Shown: piece by piece, positions 22,801-35,004 of the stretch | How the letters are laid out: the number at the start of each line of letters is the position of its first letter | Numbering within the stretch: the first letter of the stretch is position 1 | Origin: Dama dama | Taxonomy: Eukaryota > Chordata > Mammalia > Artiodactyla > Cervidae | Direction of reading: 5' to 3' | Length of the DNA stretch: 64,000 bases | Assembly (NCBI RefSeq): GCF_033118175.1 | Contig: NC_083697.1 | Coordinates: forward strand, 29,858,001 to 29,922,000 | The notes under the pieces: generated by a model | What the model was told of the DNA's origin: nothing | Database searches by the model: none | What the model saw: only the letters and a program-made list of their open reading frames with translations | Program-made: the position numbers and the translations under genes

Positions 22801-23662
22801 TTTTCATTTTCACTCATTTCTATGAACATTTTGATTTCTTTTTTTATTTCTTCTATGATTTGTTGGTTATTCAGAAGCGTGTTATTTGGCCTCCATATGC
22901 TTGAATTTTTAATAGTTTTTTTTCCTGTAATTGAGATCTAATCTTACTGCATTGTGGTCAGAAAAGATGACTGGAATGGTTTCAATTTTTTTGAATTTCC
23001 CAAGGCTAGATTTATGGCCCAGGATGTGATCTATTCTGGAGAAGGTTCCGTGAGCACTTGAGAAAAAGGTGAGATTGATTGTTTTGGGGTGAAATGTCCT
23101 ATAGATATCAATTAGGTCTAGCTGGTCCATTGTGTCATCTAAAGTTTGTGTTTCCTTGTTAATTTTCTGTTTAGTTGATCTATCCATAGGTATGAGTGGG
23201 TATTAAAGTCTCCCACTATTATTGTGTTACTCTTAATTTCCCCTTTCATACTCATTAGCATTTGTGTTACATATTGCAGTGCTCCTATGTTGGGTGTATA
23301 TATATTTATAATTGTTATATCTTCTTCTTGGATTGATCCTTTGATCTTTATGTAGTGTCCTTCTTTGTCTCTGTTCACAGCCTTTATTTTAAAGTCTATT
23401 TTATCTGATATGAGTATTGTGATTCCTGCTTTCTTTTGGTCTCCGTTTGTGTGAAATATTTTTTTCCAGCCCTTCACTTTCAGTCTGTATGTGTCCCTTG
23501 TTTTGAGGTGGGTCTCTTGTAGCCAGCATATATAGGGGTCTTGTTTTGTATCCATTCAGCCAGTCTTTGTCTTTTGGTTGGGGCACTCAACCCATTTACA
23601 TTTAAGTAATTATTGATAGGTGTGGTCCCGTTGCCATTTACTTTGTTGTTTTGGGTTTGCAT
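19818..23662 (-). pseudogene. L1 ORF2 pseudogene (copy 1)
   Basis: It corresponds to the endonuclease/reverse transcriptase of L1. The start ATG is at 23660-23662 and the natural stop at 19818-19820. Recognisable pieces are the endonuclease with GDFNTH (near 23200), the RT with [12 protein letters not shown] (near 21530), and a C-terminal [17 protein letters not shown]. Lesions include a lost C in a C-run (GGG at 23198-23200), TAA at 22798-22800, TAG at 22269-22271, TAG at 21085-21087, a private TAG after CKLV near 20187, and private frameshifts near 22220 and 20890. The first four are shared with copy 2. Confidence 0.92.
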
Positions 23663-23688
23663 TTATACAACCTTTCTGTGTTTCCTGT

Positions 23689-24615
23689 CTAGAGAAGATC
23701 CTTTAGCATTTGTTGAAGAGCTGGTTTGGTGGTGCTGAATTCTGTCAGCTTTTGCTCATCTGTAAAGCTTTTGAAGTCTCCTTCATATCTGAATCAGATC
23801 CTTGCTGTATACAGTAATCTAGGTTGTAGGTTATTCTCTTTCATTACTTTAAGTACGTCCTGCCATTCCCTTCTGGCCTGAAGAGTTTCTATAGATACAT
23901 CAGCTGTTATCCTTATGGGAATCCCTTTGTGTGTTATTTGTTGTTTCTCCCTTGCTGCTTTTAATATTTGTTCTTTGTGTTTGATCTTTGTTAATTTGAT
24001 TAATATGTGTCTTAGGGTTTTTCGCCTTGGGTTTATCCTGTTTGGGACTCTCTGGGTTTCTTGGACCTGTGTGACTATTTCCTTCCCCATTTTAGGGAAG
24101 TTTTCAGCTATTATCACCTCGAGTATTTTCTCATGGCCTTTCTTTTTGTCTTCTTCTCCTGGGACTCCTATGATTCGAATGTTGGGGCGTTTCACATTGT
24201 CCCAGAGGTCCCTGAGGTTGGACTCATTTCTTTTGATTCTTTTTTCTTTGTTCCTCTCTGCTTAATTTATTTCCATCATTTTATCTTCCACCTCACTTAT
24301 CCTCTCTTCTGCCTCCGTTACTCTACTGTTGGTTCCCTCCAGAGTGTTTGTGATCTCATTTATTGCATTATTCATTTTTAATTGACTCTTTTTTACTTCT
24401 TCCAGGTCCTTGTTAAACACTTCTTGCATCTTCTCAATCCTTGTCTCCAGGCTATTTATCTGTAACTCCATTTTGTTTTCAAGATTTTGGATCATTTTTA
24501 TTATCATTATTCTAAATTCTTTTTCAGGTAGATTCCCTATCTCCTCCTCTTTTGTTTGGCTTGGTGGGCATTTTTCATGTTCCTTTACCTGCTGGGTGTT
24601 TCTCTGCCTCTTCTT
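23689..24615 (-). pseudogene. L1 ORF1 pseudogene (copy 1), 308 codons, no indels
   Basis: ORF1p is the L1 RNA-binding trimeric chaperone. The copy keeps exactly the length of the open ORF1 in copy 2 (927 nt with stop) but is dead by point changes. The start codon position reads AAG (24613-24615). A GAA-to-TAA change lies near 24260. A premature TGA near 23791 interrupts the C-terminal domain. Coiled-coil, RRM-like and C-terminal domain sequence is otherwise easily read, for example RPNIRIIGVP. Confidence 0.9.
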
Positions 24616-27345
24616 CTTGCTTAGATTGCTGTGTCTGGAGTGGCCTTTCTGTATTCCGGTGGTCTGTGGTTCCTTTTTATTGTGGAGGTTTCTCCCAGTG
24701 GGTGGGGTTGGATGATTGGCTTGTGAAGGTTTCCTGGTTAGGGAAGCTTGCATCAGTGTTCTGATGCGTGGAACTGGATTTCTTCTCTCTGGAGTGCAAT
24801 GGAGTGTCCAGTAGTGCGTTTTGAGATGGGTCTATGTGTTAGGTGTGACTTTGGGCAGCCTGTATGTTGATGTTCAGGGCTATGTTCCTGTGTTGCTGGA
24901 GAATTTGCGTGGTATGTCTTGCTCTGGAACTTATTGGCTCTTGGGTGGTGGTTGGTTTCAGTGTAGGTATGGAGGCTTTTTGATGATCTCTTATTACTTA
25001 ATGTTCCCTGTAGTCAGGAGTTTTCTGGTGTTCTCATGTTTGGGGCTTAAATCTCCTGCCTCTGGATTTCAGTCTTATTCTTCCAGTAGCCTCAAGACTT
25101 CTCCAACTATACAGCACTGATAATAAAGCTTCTAGGTTAATGGTGAAAAGATTCTCCACCATGAGCGACACCCAGAGAGGTTCACAGAGTTACATGAAAA
25201 AGAGGAGAGGGAGGAGGGAGATAGAGATGAGCAGGAGGAGAAAAGGGGGGATTCAAGAGGAGAGAGACAGATCTACGCAGTACTCTGTTCCCTAAGTGTT
25301 CTCTGTAGCCCCGAACACCCACAGAGATTCACAAATTGGATTGAGAAGAGAAGGGAGAGGGAGGAAATAGAGGTGATCTGGGGGAGAAAAAGTAGAGTCA
25401 AACGGGGGAGAAGGTAATCATCACACTCCCTGAGTAAAAATGGGTACTGAATATTGGATTCTTAAATGTCCAAAATTGATATCAAATACTGAAAAACAAA
25501 GATTCAAAATCTAGAGTAGAGATTAGACTCTTAAAAATACAATATTGAAAACAAAAACAAAAATATAAAAAATTTAAGAGGTATATATGAAGTTTGCTTT
25601 AAAAATAGCGTCTTTTTTTTTTTTTTTGCAAAGTTATAGTGAAACGAAAATGAAAATTATGGAGTAATAGAGGAGTAATAGAGGACTTTAAAAGAAAATA
25701 AGAGAAAAAAAATTAAAAACAGAAAAAAAATTTGTTTTAATTGAAAAAATAGTAAAAATATATGAAAATGAAAATGAAAGTTAAGGAGTAATAGAAGAGT
25801 TATAGGGAATTTTAAGAGAAAATAAAAGAGAAAAAATTTTTTAAAAAAGAAAAGAAAAGAATTTTTTTTTTAATTTAAAAAAAAAGTAAAAATATATCTA
25901 GGAATTTCTCTGGCACTGTTGCGGGCAGTGTGAGTTTGGTTCAGTTTCAGATAGCTCCTTGTTCCAGCTACACTTCTGGATATCTATAGGCCCCTTCCAG
26001 TGTAGTCTGTGTTACCTACAGGGATTTTAATCTGTTACAGAGGTCACTTCTGAAGCGGTTCCCTTTGTTTATTTGGCTTCTGTTTGCCGGTCTCTTCAGT
26101 GTCTAATTTCTGCCCTGACACAGGCGGGCGCAGGTGGTCTCTTGTTTAGGTTCGCTTGCTCAGTTGTGCTGCGGGGAGGGAGGGGCGCTGCAGACAAATG
26201 TCACTGGCGTGTGTGGGGAGCACTCGCAGTGTTCCGGCCACACTGGGTTTGCCCCGCTCATGGGTGTGTGCTCTCCGCGTCTACACTGCTCAGGCTCCAT
26301 ATACCCTATATGGAGCGGGCCCTGCGTTGCATGTGGTTCCAGTTTTTGGGTCCTCCACAAACACACGGACTCTTTTGGGCCTGCGTTTTGTGCCTTCCCC
26401 AGCCTGAGCAGCTCAGGCAGCCAGGAGCTTGAGGGGCGCACTCTCCCCGGGTGCGGTGCGCCTTCTCCCCTCTGCAGCCCCAGCCTCAGTTTCTGCACGC
26501 GCCAGTTGGGTGCGCCTTGTGTCTGTTCTGGGGAGCTGGTCTCTAGCCATGACCCTCTGGGTGAATATCAACCATCCAGAATCTCAAGAAGTCTTTGGTT
26601 AGAAACTGGAGGCCTGTTTGCAGTTTGGTAGGGGGTGTAGTCTCTGGGGCCGCATTTGCCCCTTCCCCCCGACCACCACCTCCTGCCTCTGGCGGGGTGT
26701 GGGCCTGTCCGCTGCTGGCTAGCTCTTCTCTGGGATTGCTCAGTTTTCCCTTTGTTTTGTGAATGGGCCCACAGTGTGTTCGGGCAGGTTAATTTTCTCT
26801 CTCTCTTGCTATCCCACAGTTTAAGTTGTTATCTCACATTAGCTCCCTCTGATTGCCCTCAGGGCATTCAGGCCTGGTCCTTACCCTAAGCAATGCTGCC
26901 CGCTCCTCTCCGTTCCGCCCCCACTTGCTGGTGGCGGATGCGGGCATCTGGGGTACTTTTCTGCTGGGAGTTGCTTTTAGGCATGTAATCTGTGGGTTTC
27001 ATTTATTTTTCCTCCCAGTTAGGTTGCCCTCCGAGATTCAAAAACTTCCCCCAGACCTGCCAGTGAGAGGGTTTCCTGGTATTTGGAAACTTCCTCTATT
27101 ACGACTCCCTTCCCGGGACGGGTCTCCATCCCTAGCTCTTTTGTCTCTCTTTTTATCTTTTATATTTTGTCCTACCTCCTTTCGAAGACAATGAGCTGCT
27201 TTTCTGGGTGCCTGATGTCCTCTGCTAGTGATCAGAAGTTGTTCTGTGAACTTTGCTCAGCATTCAAATGTTCTTTAGATGAATTTGTAGGGGGAAAAAG
27301 TGGTCTCCCCATCCTATTCCTCCGCCATCTTAGCTCCTCCCTCCA
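24616..27345 (-). promoter_or_regulatory. L1 5' UTR with internal promoter region (copy 1)
   Basis: L1 5' UTRs carry an internal Pol II promoter. Here the first ~1.3 kb (27345-26000) is GC- and CpG-rich. It is followed by an A/T-rich part with a ~120-bp internal duplication (25640-25900) and a purine-rich tract (25199-25272). The long open frames on either strand between 26073 and 26631 are not assigned a function. Confidence 0.8.
27322..27331 (-). promoter_or_regulatory. YY1-type site at the L1 start (copy 1)
   Basis: On the minus strand the sequence reads AAGATGGCGG, about 15-24 bases inside the element's 5' end. In other mammalian L1s a YY1 site of this form near the start positions transcription initiation. 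Binding here is inferred from the motif. Confidence 0.65.
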
Positions 27346-27365
27346 AGATTTTCATATATTTTTCT
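27346..27365. repeat. TSD of the minus-strand full-length L1 (5' side)
   Basis: 'agattttcatatatttttct', one mismatch to 19428-19447. Confidence 0.85.
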
Positions 27366-28254
27366 ATATCAAACATTATTCAAATGCATTGAGTCACCAA
27401 GCAATAAGTGAAGATTTTGCAATGGACTTGAACAGGAATTACAGGATAAGGATAACTAACTCATCTCTGTAGTCTCCTTTTATACCTTATAGATAATTAT
27501 GAGAAAGCAGTCCATGGTCAAATCTCCAAGTCTATAAATATAAAGTGTAAAATCTTTATTGGAGTGAAATTCTAAGCTAAAGGAGATAAACAGCAGAAAC
27601 CTCTTTTGGTATGAGAGGGCATAATAATGGCAAATAAGTTTCCATGTGAGAAAATGCAGAAAGAAAGTCGTTTGTGGAAGGTTAATTCAGACTTTACTCA
27701 TGGAATGGTAAAATGGTAAGCTCAAAGCCAGCAACAATCCAGATAAAGGACTAGGCAACTATTATATACCCTTTTCTAGAGATTTCAGTTCACTGTGCCA
27801 TTTCAGGGGGGAAAACAAAATCAAAAGCTGGTTTCTTAAAAGAAAATTAAAAAAAAAAATAATTGTCTGGATATTGCACAAAGTCATAAGGATACATCAG
27901 AAATGAAACCCAACAACCAGAATCTGAGACCATGAAGCAGGTGGTTTAATTAGATAGGGACGCAGGGGTAAAATTTTTTAACCTGCAAAAATGATACACT
28001 TGGTGTCAGATGGAAATCTTTGAAATGTGAAAAAAAAAACATAAAACAAAAGAAAGAGTTATTTTACACAACAGAGAAGCAAATTACTATTGTTTCCTGA
28101 GACATAGTACAAGCTAAGAGAAAGTGAAAATATTATGAAAGTTTTCTGATAACACTGTGGGTAGTGGTTAGAATGATGTTCTTGCTAAGGAAAAATGGGG
28201 AGGGACAGATTTTTACTGACAGGTCCTTAACCTCTGGAGTGAGGACAGCCATGG
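27366..28254. other. No feature recognised
   Basis: AT-rich sequence with several A-runs. No gene or diagnosable repeat. Confidence 0.45.
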
Positions 28255-30756
28255 ATGACCACTGCAGTCTCTTGGAGCCTCATGTATGAACAAAATTCTA
28301 TGAAGACCTACAAGACCTTCTAAAACTAAAATTAAAAAAAAAAAAAAAAAAAGACACCCTCTTCATCATAGGGGACTGGAATGCAAAAGCAGGAAGCCAA
28401 AAGATACCTGGAGTAACAGACAAGTTTGACCTTGGAGAACAAATGAAGCAGGGCGAAGGCTAACAGAGTTTTGCCAAAAGAACGCACTGGTCATAACACA
28501 CACTCTTCCAACAACACAACAGATGATTCCACACATGAACATCACCAGATGGTCAATACTGAAATCAGACTGATTATATTCTTTGCAACCAAAGATGGAG
28601 AAGCTCTATACAGTCAGCAAAAACAAGACCGGCACTGACCGTGGCTCAGGTGATGGACTCCTTACTGCAAAATTCAGGCTTAAATTGAAGAAAGTAGGGA
28701 AAACCACTAGACCACTCAGGTATGACCTAAATCAAATCCCTCACAATTTTACAGTGGAAATACAAATACATTCAAGGGATTAGCACTGATAGATAGTGTC
28801 TGAAGAACTATGGACAGAGGTTTGTAACACTGAACAGGAGGCAGTGATCAAAACCATTCCCAAGAGAAAGAAATGCAAAAAGGCCAAATGGTTGTCTGAG
28901 AGGCATTACAAATGGCTGAGAAAAGAAGAGAAGCAAAGGCATAGGAGAAAAGAAAAGATATATCTATCTGAATGCAGAATTCCAAAGAAAAGCAGAGATA
29001 AGAAAATCTTCCTCAGTGATCAATGTAAAGAAATAGAGGAAAACAATAGAATGGGAAAGACTAGAGATCTCTTCAAGAAAATTAAAGATACCAAGGGAAC
29101 ATTTCATGCAAAGATGGGCTCAATTAAGGGCAGAAATAGTATGGACCTAATTGAAGCAGAAGATATTAAGAAGAGGCGGCAAGAATACACAGAAAAACTA
29201 TACAAAAAAGATCTTAATGACCCAGATAACCATGATGGTGTGATCACTCACCTAGAGCCAGACATTCTTGAGTGCAAAGTCAGTGGTCCTTAGGAAGCAT
29301 CATAACTACAAACAAAACTAGTGGAGGTGATGGAATGCTAATTGAGCTATTCCAGATCCTAAAAGATGATGCTGTTAAAGTGCTGCACTCAATATGTCAG
29401 CAAATTTGGAAAACTCAGTAGTGGCCACAGGACTGGAAAAGGTCAGTTTTCAGTCCAATCCCAAAGAAAGGCAATGCCAGAGAATGTTCAAACTACTGCA
29501 CAATTGTACTCCTCTCACATGCTAGCAAATTGATGCTCAAAATCCTCCAAGCTAGGCTTCAACAGTACATGAACCAAGAATTCCAGATGTTCAAGCTGGA
29601 TTTAGAAAAGACAGAGGAACCAGGATCAAATTGCCAACACTGAATCATAGAAAAAGCAAGAGAATTTCAGAGAAACATCTACTTCTACTTCAATGACTAT
29701 GCTAAAGCCTTTGACTAAGTGGATCACAACAAACCATGGAAAATTTTTAAAGAAATGGGAATATGAGACCACCTGACCTGCCTCCTGAGAAATCTGTATG
29801 CAGGTCAAGAAGCAACAGTTGGAACTGGACATGGAACAACGGACTGGATCCAAAGGAGTACATCAAGGCTGTATATTGTCACTGTGCTTATTTAATTATA
29901 TGCAGAATACATCATGCGAAATGCCAGACTAGATGAAGCAGAAGCTGGAATCAAGATTGCGGGAGAAATATCAATAACCTCAGATATGCATATGACACCA
30001 CTCTTATGGGGGAAAGCAAAGAAGAACTAAAGAGCCTCTTGATGAAAGTGAAAGAGGAGAGTGAAAAAGCTGGCTTAAAACTCAACATTCAGAAAACTAA
30101 GATCATGGCATCTGGTTCCATCACTTCATGGCAAATAGATGGGGAAACAATGGAAACAGTGACAGACTTCTTGGGCTCCAAAATCACTGCAGATGGTGAC
30201 TGCAGCCATGAAATGAAAAGACGCTTGCTCCTTGGAAGAAAAGCTATGACAAGCCTAGACAACATATTAAAAAGCAGAGACATTACTTTGCCAACAAAGG
30301 TCTGTCTAGTCAAAGCTATGGTTTTTCCAGTAGTCATGTATGGACGTGAGAGTTGGACAATAAAGAAGGCTGAGTGCCGAAGAACAGATGCTTTTGAACT
30401 GTGGTGTTGAAGAAGACTCTTGAGGGTCCCTTGGACTGCAAGGAGATCTAACTAGTCAATCCTAAAGGAAATCAGTCCTGAATATTCATTGGAAGGACTG
30501 ATGCTGAAGCTGAAACTCCAATATTTGGCCACCTGATGCAAAGAACTGACTCATTGGAAAAGACTCTGATGCTGGGAATGATTGAAGGCAGGAGGAAAAG
30601 GGGACAACAGAGGATGAGGTGGTTGGATGGCATCACCGACTCGATGGACATGAGTTTGAACAAGCTTAAGGAACTGGGGATGGACAGGGAAGCCTGGTGT
30701 GCTGCAGTCCATGGGCTCGCAGAGTCAGACACAGCTGAGTGACAGAACTGACTGAC
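28255..30756 (+). mobile_element. Long BovB LINE (RTE clade), 5'-truncated, dead
   Basis: It starts inside the endonuclease domain ('catcataggggactggaatg' = IIGDWNA-type motif near 28365) and runs through the linker, RT and C-terminal part to the BovB end 'gagtgacagaactgactg'. BovB is about 3.2 kb when complete, so roughly 0.6-0.7 kb is missing. An A-run at about 28332-28351 expands the endonuclease start. Several frames are needed to read the protein. BovB is well known for horizontal transfer between squamates and ruminants, and it also supplies the machinery and 3' end used by Bov SINEs. Confidence 0.93.
28583..30756 (+). pseudogene. BovB endonuclease/reverse transcriptase pseudogene
   Basis: Readable blocks: endonuclease end (28583-28783), linker/RT N-terminus (28796-29293), RT core (about 29320-30000) and C-terminal part (30006-30410 and 30536-30742). 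The RT core shows YAKAFD followed by a TAA at about 29718, then RQGCILS-type sequence near 29870. The catalytic YADD box reads YAYD at 29985-29996, so the first of the two metal-binding Asp residues is gone. No functional product is possible. Confidence 0.88.
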
Positions 30757-31385
30757 GTACCACGCTAAATATTTTCTTTTTTTTTATTGGTCTTATTGTT
30801 CTGTAAAAGTAACTCTCTCTCTGGCCTCAGTCCTCTCCTGTCCCTGGGGTATTTGTGCCTGTGCCCCATCTTGTTTCTCGGCTCCCTGCTTCATGCCTTC
30901 CTTCTCTGTTGTCTTCCCACTGTGCTTCATTTTCTGTTCTACAGCCTTGCATTCTGGTCCTCTTTCTGTCACTCCATCATTTCTCCTATCCATAGTTTCT
31001 TCCATTGCCAGTGTTCTAGACTCTCTTCTCTAGTTTCCTTTACCTCTTGCCCTTTGATGTTTTGGAAATTCTCAGGGGGACAAAAGTTGGGGAAAGCAGA
31101 CAAGAAGAAGTTTTAAGGTGAGGGTAGAGCTTTGGAAATATATGTGATACCTGTTGTGTCTATAACCAAAGGACTGTAGGAACACACAGAAAAATGTATT
31201 CCATCTCTGTTTTCCTCATTTCACACTATTTCAACTATGCAGCCAATGGTTGGCCATGCCCCTTTGAATTTAACAAGCTAGACAGAAACTGAATCAAAGA
31301 ATAATACCTACGATGATCTGAAGCAGTTACTAAAACTTTCCTCCCTTTCCCAACTCCATGTCTCCGTGAGACTGCATTTTCTTCA
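30757..31385. other. No feature recognised
   Basis: A T-run at about 30777-30786 and pyrimidine-rich sequence. A 109-codon open frame (30787-31116) is low-complexity Leu/Ser/Phe and has no recognisable motif. I regard it as chance. Confidence 0.45.
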
Positions 31386-31525
31386 TGCTGCTGCTACTGC
31401 TGCTAAGTCGCTTCAGTCCTGTCCGACTCTTCGCCACCCCATGGACAGCAGCCCACCAGGCTCCTTCATCCATGGGATTTTCCAGGCAAGAGTACTGGAG
31501 TGGGTTGCCATTGCCTTCTCTGGAT
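31386..31525 (-). mobile_element. Bov-A2-type SINE
   Basis: The plus strand starts with a CTG/GCT-type tail ('ctgctgctactgctgctaag'), then reversed Bov-A: 'tccatgggattttccaggca', 'gagtactggagtgggttgcc', ending 'ttgccttctctgg'. Confidence 0.88.
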
Positions 31526-32589
31526 TCTCTTCATATATTTCTTTTCTTTTTTTTCTTCTTCATATATTTCAACCAAATATTTCAACACATTGAATGCAGA
31601 AACATATGAGAATCCAGCCCTTTCACATTAAGCCAGACCTTAAGGAGATATGCAAAAATATAAAACAATGCCTCTGTTCTCAATATTTTTCTGGGAAACA
31701 TAATTTTCATGAAAATATCTCATGTTAAAATATAATGAATTTATTGTGACTATTCTAAAATAAATTAATAAGCAAAAATTTTAAGTTCTTCATTTTGATT
31801 GATAACATAGCATATAATGATAGCCATTACCCACAAAAATAAAATGTCTGAAGTCCTCAATAATTTTGAACAGTGTAATTTCTTCATAAATTGTATTTTG
31901 TTATTTTTAAGTAACAAAGCAATAGTTTGTTTAGTATAGTTTGATATAGTAAGCTATTTTATTAACTGGGAAATACTTTATATTTTTCAGGTGTGATCAT
32001 CAACTGGTGAAAAACCTAGACTACAGTTCTGCACTGAAGAGTTTTGAGGTCAATTTTTCTTTTAAAAAATTTTGTGAATTGATGGAAATAAAAAATAAAA
32101 GCCCACTTGAGGAAAATCTGTTAAAGTCCTGGATAAACTTCTTTAACATAAATGTTTGAGTTCAGAAATTACTAAAGGAAATCTCTACTGTCTTCTAAAG
32201 TAGGAGAAATTGAAACCCAGTGTGATAATCAGGCATTGGCAATTTGGCAGCCCTGGAGGTTTAGCTAGGCTGAGTAATCACAGGCTTGGCCTTTAAAGGC
32301 CACATGGAGCCCTGGGCACCTGTGAGTTGATAAGTTGGAATGAAGATGACTCATGCAACCACGGCCCTTGAAGGACATCATCTACTATGAAAGGGTGAAC
32401 TTCATTAAAATCTCTCCATTTGAAAATGGACATGACAAAGGCATTTCATGTCATCCTTGGCTCTGGGAAAAAACCAAACCAAAACAGCTCCCCTGAAACA
32501 TTGTCTGCATAGGCTTGCTGTAATAATTTTAAGGATTTAAAGTCACACAGTTTTCATAATCTGGAAAATTAATGTAAAAGTATTTACCC
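31526..32589. other. Mostly unrecognised sequence, possibly single-copy
   Basis: No coding evidence. The 32210-32450 stretch is less AT-rich than its surroundings, shows no repeat signature I know, and contains an AP-1-type TGACTCA at 32347-32353. Confidence 0.4.
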
Positions 32590-32793
32590 AATTAGCGGAT
32601 GTGAATTACTATACATAGAATGGATAAACAACAAACTCCTATTGTATATCACAGGATATTTTATAATACAGTGGAATATTCAATATTTTATAATAAAGCA
32701 CAGTGGAAAAGAATATATGCATAACTGAATCACTTTGCTGGACACCAGAAACTAACACAATATTGTAAATCAACTATACTTCAATAAAAAAAA
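32590..32793 (+). mobile_element. L1 3' end fragment
   Basis: 'atagaatggataaacaacaa', 'aactgaatcactttgctg', 'aactaacacaatattgtaaa', 'actatacttcaataaaaaa' are the standard artiodactyl L1 3' terminus. A possible 9-bp duplication (aaagtattt) lies on both sides (near 32577 and 32801). Confidence 0.82.
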
Positions 32794-33599
32794 ACTTTTT
32801 CAAAGTATTTCCTAAAGAGGTAATGGCTAATAGTGGAAGATATATACCAAAAAATCTACTCTCTAAAGAGAAAATATCAGACCATCCTCCCAGGATTCCA
32901 ATAGATAAGGTCAACTGAACAGGATTTCCCAATTCAAAGTTACAAAATATGAGGAAAAAAATCCATAAGGAGCCAAAGTCAAGAAAACCAAACAAATGGT
33001 AGATATACAGTCTTAAAACCTTCAGGTGAAAGATGTATCAGATATGTCATATAATCTTGTTTAAAATTAGAGAAGAGATAGAGGAAACTAAACACATGGG
33101 AAACAAATAAGGTATTTCCAGAAAGACCAAGCAGTTTGGAAAAATGTACAAAGAGAAATATGAGAAATGAAAAAATGTAACGGGTGATTAAAAAAGAAAA
33201 AACCCTTAGAGGCAAGAATTAGGTTTAAAAAAAAAAGAACAAATTGGAAAGAACCTAGTGAAGTTGAGTATATACTGGAGAAATTATTCAGAATATAACA
33301 CATGAGGAAAAAGAAACAGGGAATGGGAAAGAGAAAAATGTGACATGAAGCATAAAATGAAAAGAACAGCATATATCTACATGCATTACAGGAGAAAAAA
33401 AAAAAGAATGGGGAAAGCCATTGTTCACAGAAAGATAAAAAGAGAGAGACAGAGAGAAAAGGCCCAAGTGAAAAAATACTAAACATTTAAAAGAGACAGA
33501 ACTATGCATACAGTAGGTTTAACAATCGTATATTTTTACGCTGGTATATTGAAAATTCACACAAAATGGGTAAATTGCTAGAAAAAAATGTGTGTCACT

Positions 33600-34550
33600 A
33601 GGGTTATTTCAAGAAAACATAGACTAGCAGGAGAACAGACATATTAAAATTAAAGTAATTGAAAGAATAGCTAAAAATCTACAAATTAAACACTAGCCAC
33701 ATGATTTTACAGTGGAGTTCTTACAAAAATTACATAACAAGAAATCTTTATTCTATGCACTCAGTTTCATGTAATAAAAATAAGGGGGAGGGGTTCCCAA
33801 TTTTATGAGACTCTGATCATTTTGATACCAAGATCAGAAAAAAAGATAATAAAACATGAAATTATGTTAGCTCATTATAACATAAATATAAAAATTCTTT
33901 AAAAATAGCCACTTGAATCCAGAAATAACATATTACTACCTACACACACACACACACCACACACACACACACACACACACTGCTACCCACCCACTTGTAT
34001 AAGACAAGTCTGGATTTATCCTTAGAATACAAGATTGCTGGTAAGATTAGATAATCTATACATTTATTCATATAATAACTCTCTGTGATAACTGCAGGAG
34101 GAAAAATTATCACAATAGATGAAGAGCACATATTTAATAAAATTAAATATTTTATATATGACAATAAACTCTTAGAAGACTAGGAATAGAAGGAAATTTG
34201 CATAACTCAGTAAATAGTATCTATCAAATTTTGCAGCATACATAATATTTAATGGTGAAAATTTTTTTCAAGATCAGGAGTAAGACAAGAACATCCATTT
34301 TTAGTGATGATTTTCATATTTTTTCCCAGAGATTCTTGTCAATATAACATAAAAATGAAATTCAAAACTAAGACATACAGACAGATTAAAGTGGAGAAAC
34401 TAATATTTTCCTCTCGGACATTATGCGTTGGACATTTTAAAAGTTAAATGCATATTAAAAAGTCACTAAGATAATGAGAAAGTTTAGCAAAGTTATTTGA
34501 TAAAAATCACGACAAAAATGTAATTGCAAGTTTCTAATAATGATGTAATT
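33600..34550 (+). mobile_element. Ancient L1 ORF2 RT remains
   Basis: 'actaggaatagaaggaaatt', 'ttaatggtgaaaattttttt' and 'aagatcaggagtaagacaag' near 34180-34290 match the L1 RT block (compare 7370-7475). The sequence before 33900 is similar but weaker. A CA microsatellite has expanded within it. Confidence 0.6.
33942..33980. repeat. (CA)n microsatellite
   Basis: Two CA runs separated by a single 'ccac' interruption, about 19 units in total. Confidence 0.95.
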
Positions 34551-34749
34551 GCTTGCACTGGGCTAACCCTTTTGCTGAAAACAATGATAAATTCTGGGGG
34601 GAAAAGATTTTAAACTATCTTTTGAACAGAGATGAAAAACAAAAATTTGGAGCGATCTAAAATTTTGAAGGAAGGAATCTTGCCTGGGACAAGTTAGCAT
34701 TTAGATGGCTTTCTGCCTGCGGGAACCCCCTAATGGTCTCTGTGGAGCT

Positions 34750-34862
34750 GCTGTCATGCTGGGTTCAATTGCTCGGGTCCTGTCTGACTCTCTGCCACTG
34801 CATGGACTGTTGCCCGCCAGGCTCCTCTGTCCGTGGGATTTCCCAGGCGAGAATACTGGAGC
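34750..34862 (-). mobile_element. Bov-A SINE fragment
   Basis: Reversed Bov-A body: 'gtcctgtctgactctctgcc', 'caggctcctctgtccgtggg', 'tcccaggcgagaatactgga'. The usual gtgggttgcc end is missing. Confidence 0.85.
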
Positions 34863-35004
34863 ATCTAGAACTAAATCAGAAAAGCGGCAATCTCATTGAT
34901 CTACTGTCTCCCCCGGAAGGATCTGTCCTTCCTCAGATCTCAGGCTACTTGGCTGTCTAAAACCTCAGCTCTACCATGGATTTAAGAAAAGTTACGATTC
35001 CGTT

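Larger units (their letters stand above)
19448..27345 (-). mobile_element. Full-length L1 (copy 1), about 7.9 kb
   Basis: Read on the minus strand: 5' end at 27345 with 'gctaagatggcgg' near the first bases, a GC-rich 5' UTR of about 2.7 kb, ORF1 (24615-23689), a 26-base gap, ORF2 (23662-19818), then a 3' UTR and a short A-rich tail. The 20-bp TSD proves a single retrotransposition of a full-length transcript. Both ORFs are disabled. Copy 2 at 43426 is its closest relative in the window, shares four ORF2 lesions with it, and lies in the opposite orientation. Confidence 0.95.

Noticed and set aside
26073..26631. Possible host protein-coding exon (165-aa frame)
   Set aside because: It lies wholly inside the 5' UTR of a TSD-delimited L1, and homologous sequence occurs in the other L1. 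Several frames are open at once because of GC richness.
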